Assembly (NCBI RefSeq): GCF_008086045.1
Contig: NZ_VSEY01000005.1
Coordinates: 1 to 64,000 of the forward strand
DNA from: Nonomuraea sp. PA05
Lineage (GTDB): Bacteria; Actinomycetota; Actinomycetes; Streptosporangiales; Streptosporangiaceae
Length of the DNA stretch: 64,000 nucleotides
Direction of reading: 5' to 3'
The notes under the pieces are model-generated. The model was not told the origin of the DNA. It saw nothing but the letters and a program-made list of their open reading frames with translations, and did not search any database. Shown one piece after another: positions 44,873 to 54,780 of the stretch. The position numbers and the translations under genes are program-made. Positions within the stretch are counted from its first letter, which is position 1, and the number at the start of each line of letters is the position of its first letter.

Positions 44873-47176
44873 ATGGACGCTTGGGCTGAACTCAGCGAGG
44901 ACGACGAGCGGGAGTTCGCGCGGCTCGACGCGGCCTTCGAGGCCGGTGAGGAGCTGATCGACGAGGGCGGGGCGGAGTTCGGGACGTGGGCGCACGTCAG
45001 GTTCTGCGCGGATCCGGCTGATGAGCGGCGCCGGGCGCTGGTGGAGCAGGCGGTCTCGGACGAGCAGGAGTGGGACAAGATCACGGTCATGGGCCTGTGG
45101 CGGCTGGCGATCCATTCCGCACCCCAGTGGGGCGCTGCCGACGCCGATGCCTTTCGCCTGCCACTGGCCGCCGTCGCCTCACTGCCCTATCCGGAGCGAC
45201 GGCAGGTGCTGCATCGCGATCTGTCCTGGTTACGCCGGTACCGGGTGTCGACGTGGGAGCTCATCGGCGATCAGGTGACGGCGCTGCTGACCGAGCCCGA
45301 GACGGCCGACCCGGCCGAGGCGGCCGCCAACGTGCTGTGGGAGGAGTGCCCGTTCACGGCCCGGCTGCTGCCCGGGCTCGGGCCCCGGCTGGGCAGCCCC
45401 GAGGTGCTGCCGATGCTGCGGCACTGGGCCACCGCCCGCGACTCCAGGCCCGGCCTGCGGTGGTTGTGGGAGGCCAGGGAGCTGCTGACCGGGCAGGCCG
45501 TCGAGGTGATCCACGAGGTGCTGGAAGAGCTCGCCGCCCATCGCGAGACGTCGATCAGGAACCGGCACCAGGCGGAGTCCGTCTTCGTGCGGGAGCGCGC
45601 CGCCACGACGTTACGCGGCCTCATCTGGACCTGCGAGCTGATCAAAGAGCCGTGGGTGATCCCGTTGCTCGGCGACGTGGCCGTCACCACGGGCACGGGC
45701 ATGGGCGGCTCGGGCGCCAACGCCCGCAGCGAGCTGCTGGCCAACGCCGCGATCGGGGTCCTGTCCAGGCGGGGCGGCCTCGACGTGGTGGCGCAGCTCG
45801 CCCGCGTGCAGGCGAAGGTCCGCAAGAAGACGATCCTGGCCGCGGTGGACCGCACGCTGAACGAGGTGGCCGGGCAGGCCGGGCTCTCCCCCGAGCAACT
45901 GCTGGACCGCACGGTGCCCACGTTCGGGCTCGGCCCCGACGGCACCCGTACCGAGCAGGGGCTGTGCCTGTCGCTGGACGGGCGGATCAGCTACGAGGGC
46001 CGCAAGACCATCCCCAAGACGGTGGACCGGGAGTTGCTGGCCGACTTCAGGGCCACCGCCAAGGAGCTGAGGAAGGCGGTGCCGGCGGAGCGGTTCCGGG
46101 TCGAGCGGGCGCTGGCCACCGAGCGGATCTGGCGGTGGCGGGACGTGTGCGAGCACTTCCTCGACCACCCGGTGACCGGCTCGCTGGCCCGCGACCTGAT
46201 CTGGGAGATCCTCCAAGGCCCCGCCGGGCTGCCGGTCAAGGGAGACCAAGGGTGGGCGCTGACCGATCCGGCGGGCCGCCGCATCCAGCCGTTCCCCGAC
46301 ACGCCCGTCCTGCTCTGGCACCCCATCGCGCACACCGTCGAGGAGGTGCGCGGCTGGCGTGACCACCTCATCGCGAACGACCTGCGCCAGCCGTTCAAGC
46401 AGGCCTTCCGCGAGGTCTACCTGCTCACCCCGGCCGAGGAGCAGACCCGCGACCACTCCCGCCGCTTCGCCCGCCACCTGCTGCGCTACGGCCAGGCCAA
46501 GGCGCTGCTGACCGGGCGCGGCTGGACCGGCATGTCGCTGGGCCACTGGGGCTGGTTGTACGGCTCAGGCGAGTCCGAGGCGGCCAAGGAGCTGCCCGGC
46601 GGCCTGACCGCGCACTGGGATTTCCACCTCGACGAGCACTCCTTCGACCGCGACGGCGGCGGCACCGCCTCCATCTGCGTCAGCGGTGACCTGCGTTTCA
46701 CGGCGGAGGGGCGCGGTGTCCCGCTGGCCGAGGTGCCGGCGCTGACGTTGTCGGAGGTGCTGCGGGACGCCGACCTGGCCGTCGGCGTCACCTCCACCGG
46801 GCTGGACCCGGAGGGGCACGGCGAGTACTGGGAGTCCTACGGCTTCGGCGACCTCAGCGAGTCGGCCGAGGTGCGCCGCGACGCGCTGGCCCGGCTGCTG
46901 CCCCGCCTGTCCATCGCCGGCCGGTGCACGCTGGACGGCCGGTTCCTGCACGTCAAGGGCGAACTGCGGACGTACAAGATCCATCTGGGCTCGGGCAACA
47001 TCCTGATGGAGCCCAACGACGCCTACCTGTGCATCGTCCCGGGCGGTGGCGGCGACCAGGTGTTCCTGCCGTTCGAGGAGGACGGCGGCATGTTGTCGCT
47101 CATCCTGTCGAAGGCGTTCCTGCTGGCCGCCGACACCGGGATCACGGACCCGTCGATCACCCGTCAGATCCGCTGA
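44873..47176 (+). CDS. DUF4132 domain protein
   Basis: A 767-residue soluble protein of the large DUF4132 family. The N-terminal 400 residues are helical, with HEAT-like character (LANAAIGVLSRRGGLDVVAQLARVQ). The C-terminal DUF4132 part contains PFKQAFREVYLLTPAEEQT and HLLRYGQAKALLTGRGW. The family has no settled enzyme activity; members often occur beside WGR or MoxR-like genes, which are absent here. The ATG at 44873 follows a weak GGGA; there is no signal peptide. Its 3' end overlaps the convergent acyl-CoA dehydrogenase by 20 bp. Confidence 0.82.
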   Translation: MDAWAELSEDDEREFARLDAAFEAGEELIDEGGAEFGTWAHVRFCADPADERRRALVEQAVSDEQEWDKITVMGLWRLAIHSAPQWGAADADAFRLPLAAVASLPYPERRQVLHRDLSWLRRYRVSTWELIGDQVTALLTEPETADPAEAAANVLWEECPFTARLLPGLGPRLGSPEVLPMLRHWATARDSRPGLRWLWEARELLTGQAVEVIHEVLEELAAHRETSIRNRHQAESVFVRERAATTLRGLIWTCELIKEPWVIPLLGDVAVTTGTGMGGSGANARSELLANAAIGVLSRRGGLDVVAQLARVQAKVRKKTILAAVDRTLNEVAGQAGLSPEQLLDRTVPTFGLGPDGTRTEQGLCLSLDGRISYEGRKTIPKTVDRELLADFRATAKELRKAVPAERFRVERALATERIWRWRDVCEHFLDHPVTGSLARDLIWEILQGPAGLPVKGDQGWALTDPAGRRIQPFPDTPVLLWHPIAHTVEEVRGWRDHLIANDLRQPFKQAFREVYLLTPAEEQTRDHSRRFARHLLRYGQAKALLTGRGWTGMSLGHWGWLYGSGESEAAKELPGGLTAHWDFHLDEHSFDRDGGGTASICVSGDLRFTAEGRGVPLAEVPALTLSEVLRDADLAVGVTSTGLDPEGHGEYWESYGFGDLSESAEVRRDALARLLPRLSIAGRCTLDGRFLHVKGELRTYKIHLGSGNILMEPNDAYLCIVPGGGGDQVFLPFEEDGGMLSLILSKAFLLAADTGITDPSITRQIR

Positions 47177-48821
47177 AGGCGCCCGCGGCCAGCTCGTCGA
47201 AGGGGTCGTCGGCGGGGCGGTCGATGCCGCGCAGCGGGCCCTGGTCCACCAGGTGCGCCTCGGCGTACAGGCGGGCCACGAGCGCCTTGCGGCCGTCGTC
47301 GAGCCCCCACGTGGCCTGGTCCTCCAGCAGCGCGGCGGCGTAGACGTCGGCCATGAACTGGGCCAGCGGGTAGAGCCGCGCCTCGGCCGCCGTGTGCTCC
47401 AGCGCGGACCACGCCTCGATCGCCTTGGTGAGGTCGTCGACGCGGGCCCGCACCAGGTCGGAGGTGGCCAGGGCGCGCAGGTGGTCGAGGAAGGGCAGGT
47501 GGGCGCGTTCCTTGAGCATGGCGCGCCGCACGTCGAGGCAGAGGATGTTGTCGCCGCCCTCCCAGATCGGGTTGACCTGGGCGTCGCGCAGCAGCCGGGC
47601 CACCGGCCACTGCTCGATGTAGCCGTTGCCGCCGTGCACCTCGACGGCGTCGCCGGCGGCGGTGACGCCGAGCCGGGCGGCGCGCAGCTTGATCAGGGCG
47701 GGCGCCAGGCGCAGCCGGGGCCCGACGTGCCCGTCGAACACCATCGCCTGCGCGGCCTCGACCTCGACGATCAGCTCGCTGAGCTTGCGCCGCATGAGCG
47801 GCTGTTCGGCGAGCGGCCGGCCGAACGCCTCGCGGGCGCGGGCGTAGCAGAGGGCTTCGACGAGCGCGCGCCTGGCCACGCCGACGCCCATCATGGCGAC
47901 GCCGAGCCGGGAGGCGTTGGTGAGCTTCATCATGGTGCCGAGGCCCGAGCCGGAGCCCTGCCCGGCCAGCAGGAACGCCTCCGCGCCGGTCAGCTCGACC
48001 TCGGCGGAGGCGACGGACCTGGTGCCGAGCTTGTCCTTGAGCCTTCGGATGCGCACCCCGTTGCGGCTGCCGTCGCGCCGCTCCCACAGCACCAGGAACG
48101 GCGCCACGGCCCCTTCCGGCAGTCTGGCCAGCACGACGAAGGCGGAGCCGTTGGCGTTGGAGGCGAACCACTTGTACCCGGTGAGCAGCCACGCGTCGCC
48201 GGCGGGCACCGCCTCGGTCTCCAGGGCCGCCAGGTCGGAGCCGCCGGTGCGCTCGGTGAAGAGCTGCGCGGCCTCGCCCGAGTAGTAGCCGTCGGCGAAG
48301 ATCTCCCGTACCCGGTCGCGTACGTCCGCGGGCGCGTGCTTCTCGGCGAGGGAGACCACCATGTCGCCGCCTGTGCCGAGCGCGCAGCCCATCCCGATGT
48401 CGGCCTGGTCGAGCAGGTACGTCCAGGCGGCGCCCAGCGCGGCGGGGTCTGCCCCGTTCGCGCGGGCCTGTCCGGTGAAGGATGGGGAGGTGAAGTTGTC
48501 GGCCATGAGCGCCTGGCGGGCGGTGTGGAACGACGGCGGCATGACGACCCGGCTGACGTCCCTGCCCCACTTGTCGTACTTCTCCAGCCGTGGCGGGTGG
48601 CGATCGGTCTCCTCGGCGCACTCGGCGACGAGGCCGCCCATGAGCCCGCCCAGCCGGTCGAGGTGCGGCTGCGCCCAGGCGAAGCCGTCACCCAGGTGCC
48701 GCCGCATGAGCAGGCGGAGCGTGGGGTCGCAGCGCCACCAGTTGCGCCCTGCCGCGCCCTGGTAGGCCTCGGTGGCGTAGCGGTCGCTGCGGTCGAACGG
48801 TTCGATGAGATACCGGCCCAT
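47157..48821 (-). CDS. Acyl-CoA dehydrogenase, AidB-like
   Basis: A 554-residue flavoenzyme, longer than classical acyl-CoA dehydrogenases and resembling AidB or the long-chain group. Typical blocks are ALGTGGDMVVSLAEKHA, the FAD region LTGYKWFASNANGSAFVVLA, and REAFGRPLAEQPLMRRKLSEL with VEVHGGNGYIEQWPVARLLRD. The AidB-like N-terminal domain (YQGAAGRNWWRCDPTLR) is present. It may oxidise an acyl-CoA or repair-related substrate. The ATG at 48821 is used. It is divergent from a PaaX-like regulator, which probably controls it. Confidence 0.88.
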   Translation of the reverse strand: MGRYLIEPFDRSDRYATEAYQGAAGRNWWRCDPTLRLLMRRHLGDGFAWAQPHLDRLGGLMGGLVAECAEETDRHPPRLEKYDKWGRDVSRVVMPPSFHTARQALMADNFTSPSFTGQARANGADPAALGAAWTYLLDQADIGMGCALGTGGDMVVSLAEKHAPADVRDRVREIFADGYYSGEAAQLFTERTGGSDLAALETEAVPAGDAWLLTGYKWFASNANGSAFVVLARLPEGAVAPFLVLWERRDGSRNGVRIRRLKDKLGTRSVASAEVELTGAEAFLLAGQGSGSGLGTMMKLTNASRLGVAMMGVGVARRALVEALCYARAREAFGRPLAEQPLMRRKLSELIVEVEAAQAMVFDGHVGPRLRLAPALIKLRAARLGVTAAGDAVEVHGGNGYIEQWPVARLLRDAQVNPIWEGGDNILCLDVRRAMLKERAHLPFLDHLRALATSDLVRARVDDLTKAIEAWSALEHTAAEARLYPLAQFMADVYAAALLEDQATWGLDDGRKALVARLYAEAHLVDQGPLRGIDRPADDPFDELAAGAFSGSDG

Positions 48822-48852
48822 ACCGGCGAGTGTTACATATAATCGACACGCG

Positions 48853-49575
48853 ATGGAAGAGCGTAATGGTAAGACTCTGAGCGCGCGGTCGGCGGTGCTG
48901 AGCGCGCTGCTGGGCAGCCACCCGCCCCGGCTGCCCGCCCGCCACCTGGTGCGCATCGGCGCGTTGTTCGGCATCGCGGAGGGCACGGTCAGGGTGGCGC
49001 TGTCGCGCATGGTCGCGGCCGGCGACCTGCTGCAGGCCGACGGGCAGTACACGCTGTCGCAGCGGCTCGTGGAGCGCCAGGCCAGGCAGGACGAGAGCCT
49101 CCACCCGCACACGAAGCCGTGGGACGGCACGTGGGAGGTGGCCGTGGTGACGGCCGAGCGGCGCGCGCCCGCCGACCGGGCCGCGTTCCGGCACACGATG
49201 AGCGCGCTGCGCCTGGCCGAGCTGCGCGAGGGCACCTGGCTGCGCCCGGCGAACCTGGTGCGGGCCTGGCCGGAGATCGTCACGGCGCAGTGCACGCTGA
49301 TCGACGGCCGCCCGCACGGCGACCCCACGCCGCTGCTGTGGGACCTGGACGGCTGGGCGGCCGAGGCGCGCCGCCTGGAACGGGCCCTCGACCGGACGGA
49401 GGGCCTGGCCGAGGGGTTCCTGGTGCTGGCCGCCGTGCTGCGCCACCTGCTGGCCGACCCGCTGCTGCCTGACGAGCTGCTGCCGGACGACTGGCCGGGC
49501 GCCGGGCTACGGGCCCGCCACGACGCCTTCGACCACCGCTACCGTGAGGTGCTGCAGGAACATCTCAAAGGCTGA
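48853..49575 (+). CDS. PaaX-family transcriptional repressor
   Basis: A 240-residue regulator with an N-terminal winged helix (LLGSHPPRLPARHLVRIGALFGIAEGTVRVALSRMVAAGDL) and the PaaX C-terminal domain (WDGTWEVAVVTAERR). PaaX proteins repress phenylacetate or other acyl-CoA pathways and are released by CoA esters. The ATG at 48853 lies within a TA-rich gap (TGTTACATATAATCGACA) that could hold the operator. The divergent acyl-CoA dehydrogenase is the likely target. Its 3' end overlaps the next gene by 11 bp. Confidence 0.88.
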   Translation: MEERNGKTLSARSAVLSALLGSHPPRLPARHLVRIGALFGIAEGTVRVALSRMVAAGDLLQADGQYTLSQRLVERQARQDESLHPHTKPWDGTWEVAVVTAERRAPADRAAFRHTMSALRLAELREGTWLRPANLVRAWPEIVTAQCTLIDGRPHGDPTPLLWDLDGWAAEARRLERALDRTEGLAEGFLVLAAVLRHLLADPLLPDELLPDDWPGAGLRARHDAFDHRYREVLQEHLKG

Positions 49576-50593
49576 CACTGAAGATCGTCCGCTTGTTCCT
49601 GAACTCGGTGACGCTCCACAGTTTGCCGTCCTGCACGGTCAGGTCCTCGGGGCCGATCGGGAACGGCCTGGCCTCCGGCTCCTCGCCCTGGTGGACCAGC
49701 AGCTTCCCGTTGGCGCTCGCGCCGGCCGACTGGCTCAGGTACCAGGCGCCGCGGTACGACGTCGCGCCCTGGATCTTGGGGTGCCCCATGACGAACGCGT
49801 CCACGGGCTCCCCGCCCTCCAGGTCGAGGTTCCAGCGCCCCACCCACCCGTCAGGGCTGGTCTCCTCGTACTGCCCGGTGATGAGGCGCGGCGTGTCGCC
49901 GCTGCGGTCGATCGACACGAACGAGAACCGCGGCCCTTCCTGCGCCACCGTCCAGGCGTCGGTCTGCGGGATGATGTAGCGGTAGCCGAAGGCGTGCAGC
50001 CTGCCGCCGTGCCGGCCGACGCGCTTGCCGTCGCCCAGGTCCTTCTGGGCGGTGCGCAGGTCGAGCAGGTTGTTCAGGTCGAAGACGCGCAGCCCGCGCC
50101 TGGTGTCGGCGACGTAGAGCAGGTCGCCGTAGCAGGCGATGCCGCCGGCGTGGATGTTGATCGGCCCGTACGAGCCGTCCGGCTTGGCCTGCACCAGCAG
50201 CGCGTGCTGGTACTTCAGCGACTTGGGGCTGAGGAACGAGACTCTGATGCCCCGCTCCCCCGCCTCCGGCTTGAAGTACCAGCTCACCATGAACGCGGGG
50301 ATCCCGATGTCGCCGGAGTCCTCGCTGCCGGTCAGGCCCTGCGGGTACCAGTCGGCGGTGTCCTGGTCCCTGTCGTCGAAGGCGTACCACTCGGCGGGCC
50401 TGGGCCGCATCGAGCCCATGGCCGCCGCGGCGCCCTTGCGTTGCCCGGTCCTGTTGGCCTGCGCCAGCACCGCCTCGACGGAGGTGGCGCCGATCTCGCT
50501 CGCCAGCTTGGCCGCCCCCTCCGCCAGGTCACCCGTCTCCCTATTCAGGGCAAAAGCCGCCTTATCGGTGGGAACCATCCCCGTACCCGCCAT
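49565..50593 (-). CDS. Hypothetical protein, strand-rich, probably beta-propeller
   Basis: 342 residues without a signal peptide or membrane segment. Repeating strand pairs such as IACYGDLLYVADTRRGLRVFDL and YRGAWYLSQSAGASANGKLLV suggest a propeller-like lectin or lactonase fold, but no catalytic motif is evident. The N-terminal 60 residues are helical (LAEGAAKLASEIGATSVEAVL). Related proteins occur widely in actinomycetes as unannotated genes. The ATG at 50593 has GGTGAGGCGG upstream. It is convergent with paaX and lies downstream of the GCS2 gene on the same strand. Confidence 0.7.
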   Translation of the reverse strand: MAGTGMVPTDKAAFALNRETGDLAEGAAKLASEIGATSVEAVLAQANRTGQRKGAAAAMGSMRPRPAEWYAFDDRDQDTADWYPQGLTGSEDSGDIGIPAFMVSWYFKPEAGERGIRVSFLSPKSLKYQHALLVQAKPDGSYGPINIHAGGIACYGDLLYVADTRRGLRVFDLNNLLDLRTAQKDLGDGKRVGRHGGRLHAFGYRYIIPQTDAWTVAQEGPRFSFVSIDRSGDTPRLITGQYEETSPDGWVGRWNLDLEGGEPVDAFVMGHPKIQGATSYRGAWYLSQSAGASANGKLLVHQGEEPEARPFPIGPEDLTVQDGKLWSVTEFRNKRTIFSVSL

Positions 50594-50656
50594 ATCCGCC
50601 TCACCTTTTCCGTCTCTTGACCAGTTTGACGGAACGGGGATGGTTCAGGTTGGGGA

Positions 50657-52054
50657 TCACTTCCACAAATGCACGGGCGTCCCGGAAAGTGCCAGCTCAC
50701 GGTAGCGGCGGACGAGCTCGCGCCGGTCGCCGCCGAGGCGGGCCAGTGTCTCCCGCTGCCACACCGCGCCGGTGCGGCGCAGCCTGGCGCGCTGCGCGAT
50801 CACGTCCAGTGCCCGGTCCGCGTCGTTCGGCGCCACCCCGGCTCCCAGCAGCCCCTTCCTGGCCTCGGGCAGCAGGTAGAGGACCAGCTCCGCGGCGTCG
50901 TGCTCGCCCTCCATGCCCGGCCAGGAGAGCTTGGCGTCCAGCCCGTGCATGGCCGCCCGGTAGAAGTTCTGGTACGCCGTCGCGAACCGGTACCCGGTCA
51001 GGTCCCGTTCGGCCTGCGAGAGCGTCAGCCCGAGCAGGAAGGCCGTGTTGGCCGCCATGTCCGCGCAGGAGGGCCCGGCGGGCAGCGCCCGCATCTCGAT
51101 GCGCAGGTGACCGCCGTCGGCGGGGTCGTAGACGGGGCGGTTCCAGTGCCAGATCGTGCCCTGGTGCAGCCGCAGCTCCGGCACCTCGTGCCGCTCGGCG
51201 TCCTCGGTGAGGTCGGGCACGATCGGGTCGTAGTCCTGCACGTACCGCTCGAACAGCTCGTGCGCGCCCTCGCGCACCCAGTCGGAGCCGAACGTCACCC
51301 GCCCGTCCCTGCGCTCGCGCCGCTGCACGTCCCGGTCGTCGGCGGCCTCCTCCATCAGCGCGATGCGGGTCTCCTCCCACAGCTCGCGCCCCAGGAAGAA
51401 CGGCGAGTTGCCGCACACCGCCAGCACCGGCCCGATGGCGAGCTGGGCGGCGTTGAACAGCCGGGCGAACTGCTCCGGCGGCGTGCGGATGTGCACCTGC
51501 CACGAGGTGTTGGCGCTCTCCAGGATGACGTCCTCGACGGAGAGCTCCAGATCGTCGATCTTGACCAGGAACGGTTCCAGCCTCAGCCTTCTGAGGCCCC
51601 TGCTCATCGCCCGGTACCGGTTCTGGTCGCTCATCGCGCCGAGGGTGAAGTCCTCGGTGTCGAGCGTGGGCAGGATGCCGATGGGCAGCGCTCCCCCGCC
51701 CTCCACGGCGCCGTCCACCTTGGTGATCGTCTCCTGCACCTCGGCGCTCAGCCGCTCGAAGGGCCTGCCCGCCAGGGGCAGCGGGGTCAGGTTCACCTCG
51801 ATGTTGTAGCGGCCCAGCTCCAGCACCACGCGCCGGTCGCCCAGGGCCTCCCTCACCTGGTCGTTGCGGGGCAGGGGGCGCCCCTCGTCGTCGATCAGGA
51901 ACAACTCCAGCTCGGCCCCGATCGTGACCGGGCCCTGACCGAAGCCGGGGGTGTCGAGCAACTCGCGCAGCACACCGAGCTGCTCCCGGATGCGCTCCCC
52001 GAAGCGGGCGTACTCCGCCTCGGTAAATCGCTCCTTATCCAGATCTCTTCCCAT
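50657..52054 (-). CDS. Glutamate-cysteine ligase family protein (GCS2)
   Basis: A 465-residue carboxylate-amine ligase. The family opening is VTIGAELELFLIDDEGRPL, followed by VVLELGRYNIEVNLTPL, and later VILESANTSWQVHIRTP and GHLRIEMRALPAGPSC. Members make gamma-glutamyl bonds; in actinomycetes that use mycothiol the substrate may not be cysteine. The ATG at 52054 is used, with a GTG one codon earlier and a TTG at 52072 as alternatives. It stands upstream of the hypothetical propeller gene and may be co-transcribed with it. Confidence 0.83.
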   Translation of the reverse strand: MGRDLDKERFTEAEYARFGERIREQLGVLRELLDTPGFGQGPVTIGAELELFLIDDEGRPLPRNDQVREALGDRRVVLELGRYNIEVNLTPLPLAGRPFERLSAEVQETITKVDGAVEGGGALPIGILPTLDTEDFTLGAMSDQNRYRAMSRGLRRLRLEPFLVKIDDLELSVEDVILESANTSWQVHIRTPPEQFARLFNAAQLAIGPVLAVCGNSPFFLGRELWEETRIALMEEAADDRDVQRRERRDGRVTFGSDWVREGAHELFERYVQDYDPIVPDLTEDAERHEVPELRLHQGTIWHWNRPVYDPADGGHLRIEMRALPAGPSCADMAANTAFLLGLTLSQAERDLTGYRFATAYQNFYRAAMHGLDAKLSWPGMEGEHDAAELVLYLLPEARKGLLGAGVAPNDADRALDVIAQRARLRRTGAVWQRETLARLGGDRRELVRRYRELALSGTPVHLWK

Positions 52055-52090
52055 CACCCCAAACTGTCCCAAATGTCAGCCTTGACACCT

Positions 52091-52801
52091 TCACCAGGGG
52101 ACATCTCCCGCATCCTCCAGGAAGGCGGCGGTGGGACCGTTCTCGTCCAGGGTCGCCAGCCTCACGGCGATCGCCGCGCCCTGCTCGGCCGTGCGGAACC
52201 CCTGATGCTGGTTGAGGTCGGTGGCGCAGTAGCCGGGGTTGGCGGCGTTCACCTTGATCGGGGTGTCCTTCAGCTCCTTGGCGTAGCCGACGGTGACCAT
52301 GTTGAGCGCGCTCTTGGAGGAGTTGTACCCGACGATGTTGACCTCGGCGAACGGGCTGCCGGGGTCCGCCGCCATGGCCAGTGAGCCGAGCTCGCTCGAC
52401 ATGTTCACGATCCGCCCGGCCGGCGACCTGCGCAGCAGCGGCAGCATCGCGTTCGTGACCGTGACGACGCCGAAGACGTTCGTCTCGTAGACCTCCCGCA
52501 GGTGCGCCGCCGTGGCCGCGCTGGGCAGGAAGCCCGCCGGGTCGCCGGTGATGCCGGCGTTGTTGACCAGGATGTCGAGCCGGCCGTACTCGCCGTCGAT
52601 CCACTTCGCGGCGGCGGCCACGCTCTGCTCGTCGGTGACGTCGATCCGGACGTACGGCTGCCCGAGCCGCTCGGCGGCGGCCCTGCCACGCTCCTCGTCG
52701 CGCGCCCCCACGATCGTGGTGACGCCCTGTTCGGCCAGCAGGCGAGCGATCTCGAAGCCGATGCCCTTGTTGGCACCCGTGATGAGTGCGATCTTTTCCA
52801 T
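52091..52801 (-). CDS. Short-chain dehydrogenase/reductase
   Basis: A 236-residue classical SDR. The N-terminal ALITGANKGIGFEIARLL binds NAD(P), DILVNNAG is near residue 78, MSSELGSLA contributes the catalytic Ser, and YNSSKSAL gives Tyr-x-x-x-Lys near residue 158. It resembles carbonyl-reductase-type SDRs. The ATG at 52801 has GGAGGGC very close, so a start 11 codons upstream (52834) remains possible. It is divergent from an XRE regulator, a pairing often seen where the regulator represses the reductase. Confidence 0.9.
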   Translation of the reverse strand: MEKIALITGANKGIGFEIARLLAEQGVTTIVGARDEERGRAAAERLGQPYVRIDVTDEQSVAAAAKWIDGEYGRLDILVNNAGITGDPAGFLPSAATAAHLREVYETNVFGVVTVTNAMLPLLRRSPAGRIVNMSSELGSLAMAADPGSPFAEVNIVGYNSSKSALNMVTVGYAKELKDTPIKVNAANPGYCATDLNQHQGFRTAEQGAAIAVRLATLDENGPTAAFLEDAGDVPW

Positions 52802-52905
52802 GCCCTCCACGTTCGCCCTGCTCAGGCCGGTCACGGGAGAGACCCGCGGAGGCTGGGATCAGCGGTACCACCCACGCACGCCCCTTCCTCGCGCAGGATG
52901 GAGGC

Positions 52906-53736
52906 ATGAACCGCGAAGAACTCGCCGAATTCCTCCGCGTCAGGCGCGCCCGCGTCACCCCCGCGGACGTGGGCCTGCCGGGCGGCGGCAACCGCCGCAC
53001 GCCCGGCCTGCGCCGCCAGGAGGTCGCGCAGCTCGCGGGCATGTCGATCGACTACTACATCCGGCTGGAGCAGGGCCGCGGCCCGCACCCGTCAAGGCAG
53101 GTGCTGAACGCGCTGGCCAGGGCCCTCATGCTGGGCCAGGACGAGCGCACCCACCTGTTCCACCTGGCGGGCCAGCCGCTGGACCCGCCGCGGATCAGGG
53201 AGGACGTCCCGCAGGGCATGCTGCACCTGATCGCGTTCCTGGACGAGGTGCCCGCGTACGTGCTCGACGCCCGCTACGACCTGCGAGCCTGGAACCCCAT
53301 GGCGAGCACCATCATGGGCAACCTGGACTGCCTGGCCCCCGACGAGCGCAACGTGCTGCGCTGGGTGTTCATGTCGCCCGACATCGGCGAGCACTTCGAC
53401 GACGAGGAGAAGGGCGCCTTCGCCCGCGCCTCGGTCGCCGACCTGCGCGCGGCCGCGGGCCGCTACCCCGACGACCGGCGCATCAAGGCGCTGGTGGCCG
53501 AGCTGCTCGCGCTCAGCCCCGAGTTCGCCGAGCTGTGGTCCAGGCACGAGGTGCGGGTACGCAGGGAGCAGCGCAAGCGCATCCACCATCCGGTCGTCGG
53601 CACGATCGACACCATCTGCCAGGTCATGCCGGTGCCCGAGCGCGACGATCTCCGCCTGGTGCTCTACACCACCGAACCCGGCTCACCGTCGCACCGGGCC
53701 TTGCGCGAGCTGCGGGAATTGACTCTAAGCTCATGA
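52906..53736 (+). CDS. XRE-family regulator with MmyB-like ligand domain
   Basis: A 276-residue regulator. The helix-turn-helix is [32 protein letters not shown], and the C-terminal MmyB-like LBD includes [19 protein letters not shown], thought to bind a fatty-acid-like ligand. The ATG at 52906 is chosen for GGATGGAGGC upstream; the frame starting earlier is unlikely. It is divergent from the SDR gene and probably controls it. The zinc dehydrogenase gene begins one base after its stop, which suggests co-transcription. Confidence 0.9.
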   Translation: MNREELAEFLRVRRARVTPADVGLPGGGNRRTPGLRRQEVAQLAGMSIDYYIRLEQGRGPHPSRQVLNALARALMLGQDERTHLFHLAGQPLDPPRIREDVPQGMLHLIAFLDEVPAYVLDARYDLRAWNPMASTIMGNLDCLAPDERNVLRWVFMSPDIGEHFDDEEKGAFARASVADLRAAAGRYPDDRRIKALVAELLALSPEFAELWSRHEVRVRREQRKRIHHPVVGTIDTICQVMPVPERDDLRLVLYTTEPGSPSHRALRELRELTLSS

Positions 53737-53737
53737 G

Positions 53738-54766
53738 ATGCGAGCGGTTGCCTTTGACATCTTCGGTGGGGAGCTCGACGTGCGCGAGCTGCCCGATCCT
53801 GCCCCATCCCCGCACGGAGCGGTGATCAGAGTCGAGGCGACGGGGCTGTGCCGGTCCGACTGGCACGGCTGGCAGGGCCACGACGCCGACATCAAGGTCC
53901 TGCCGCACGTGCCGGGGCACGAGCTGGCGGGCGTGGTGGAGGCGGTCGGCTCCGACGTGCGCGGCTGGCTGCCGGGAGCGCGGGTGACCGTGCCGTTCAT
54001 CTGCGCGTGCGGCACCTGCGCCGCGTGCGCCACCGGTGAGCAGCAGGTCTGTGAGCGGCAGACGCAGCCGGGCTTCACGCACTGGGGCTCGTTCGCCGAG
54101 TACGTCGCCGTCGACCACGCCGACGTCAACCTCATCCCCGTCCCCGAGGACATGGCCTACGTCACGGCCGCCGGCCTCGGCTGCCGCTTCGCCACCGCCT
54201 TCCGCGCCGTGGTCCAGGTCGGCGAGGTGCGCCCCGGTGAGTGGGTGGCCGTGCACGGCTGCGGCGGCGTGGGCCTGTCGGCCGTGATGATCGCGACGGC
54301 GGCGGGCGCCCGGGTCGTCGCGGTGGACATCAGCAGCGACGCCCTGCACCTGGCGGAGCTGGCGGGGGCCACGCACTTCGTCAACGGCTCTGCCGGTGAC
54401 GCGGCGGCCCAGGTCAGGGAGCTGACCAGGGGCGGCGCGCACGTGTCGATCGACGCGCTGGGCAGCCCCGCGACGTGCGCCGCCTCCGTCGAGAGCCTGC
54501 GCCGCAGGGGCCGGCACGTGCAGGTCGGGCTGCTGCCCGGCGGGGCGACGCCGGTGCCGATGGACCGGGTCATCGGCTACGAGCTGCGGCTGCTGGGCAG
54601 CCACGGGATGGCCGCGCACGCGTACCCGCCCATGCTGGAGATGATCAGGGCCGGGATCCTGCACCCCGACCAGCTCGTCACCCGCACGATCGGGCTCGCG
54701 GACGCCGGCAAGGCGCTGGCCTCGATCGGCTCGGTGCCGGGCGTCACGATGATCACCCCACGCTGA
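53738..54766 (+). CDS. Zinc-dependent alcohol dehydrogenase
   Basis: A 342-residue medium-chain dehydrogenase. Catalytic Cys38 and His61-Glu62 (GHE) are present, with structural zinc cysteines at 91, 94, 97 and 105. The nucleotide loop [17 protein letters not shown] is near residue 178. It is only distantly similar to the dehydrogenase at 3688 and has no monooxygenase partner. It follows the XRE gene by one base, so the pair may form a small redox or stress operon with the divergent SDR. The substrate is unknown. Confidence 0.9.
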   Translation: MRAVAFDIFGGELDVRELPDPAPSPHGAVIRVEATGLCRSDWHGWQGHDADIKVLPHVPGHELAGVVEAVGSDVRGWLPGARVTVPFICACGTCAACATGEQQVCERQTQPGFTHWGSFAEYVAVDHADVNLIPVPEDMAYVTAAGLGCRFATAFRAVVQVGEVRPGEWVAVHGCGGVGLSAVMIATAAGARVVAVDISSDALHLAELAGATHFVNGSAGDAAAQVRELTRGGAHVSIDALGSPATCAASVESLRRRGRHVQVGLLPGGATPVPMDRVIGYELRLLGSHGMAAHAYPPMLEMIRAGILHPDQLVTRTIGLADAGKALASIGSVPGVTMITPR

Positions 54767-54780
54767 TCACCCCCCGCTGA

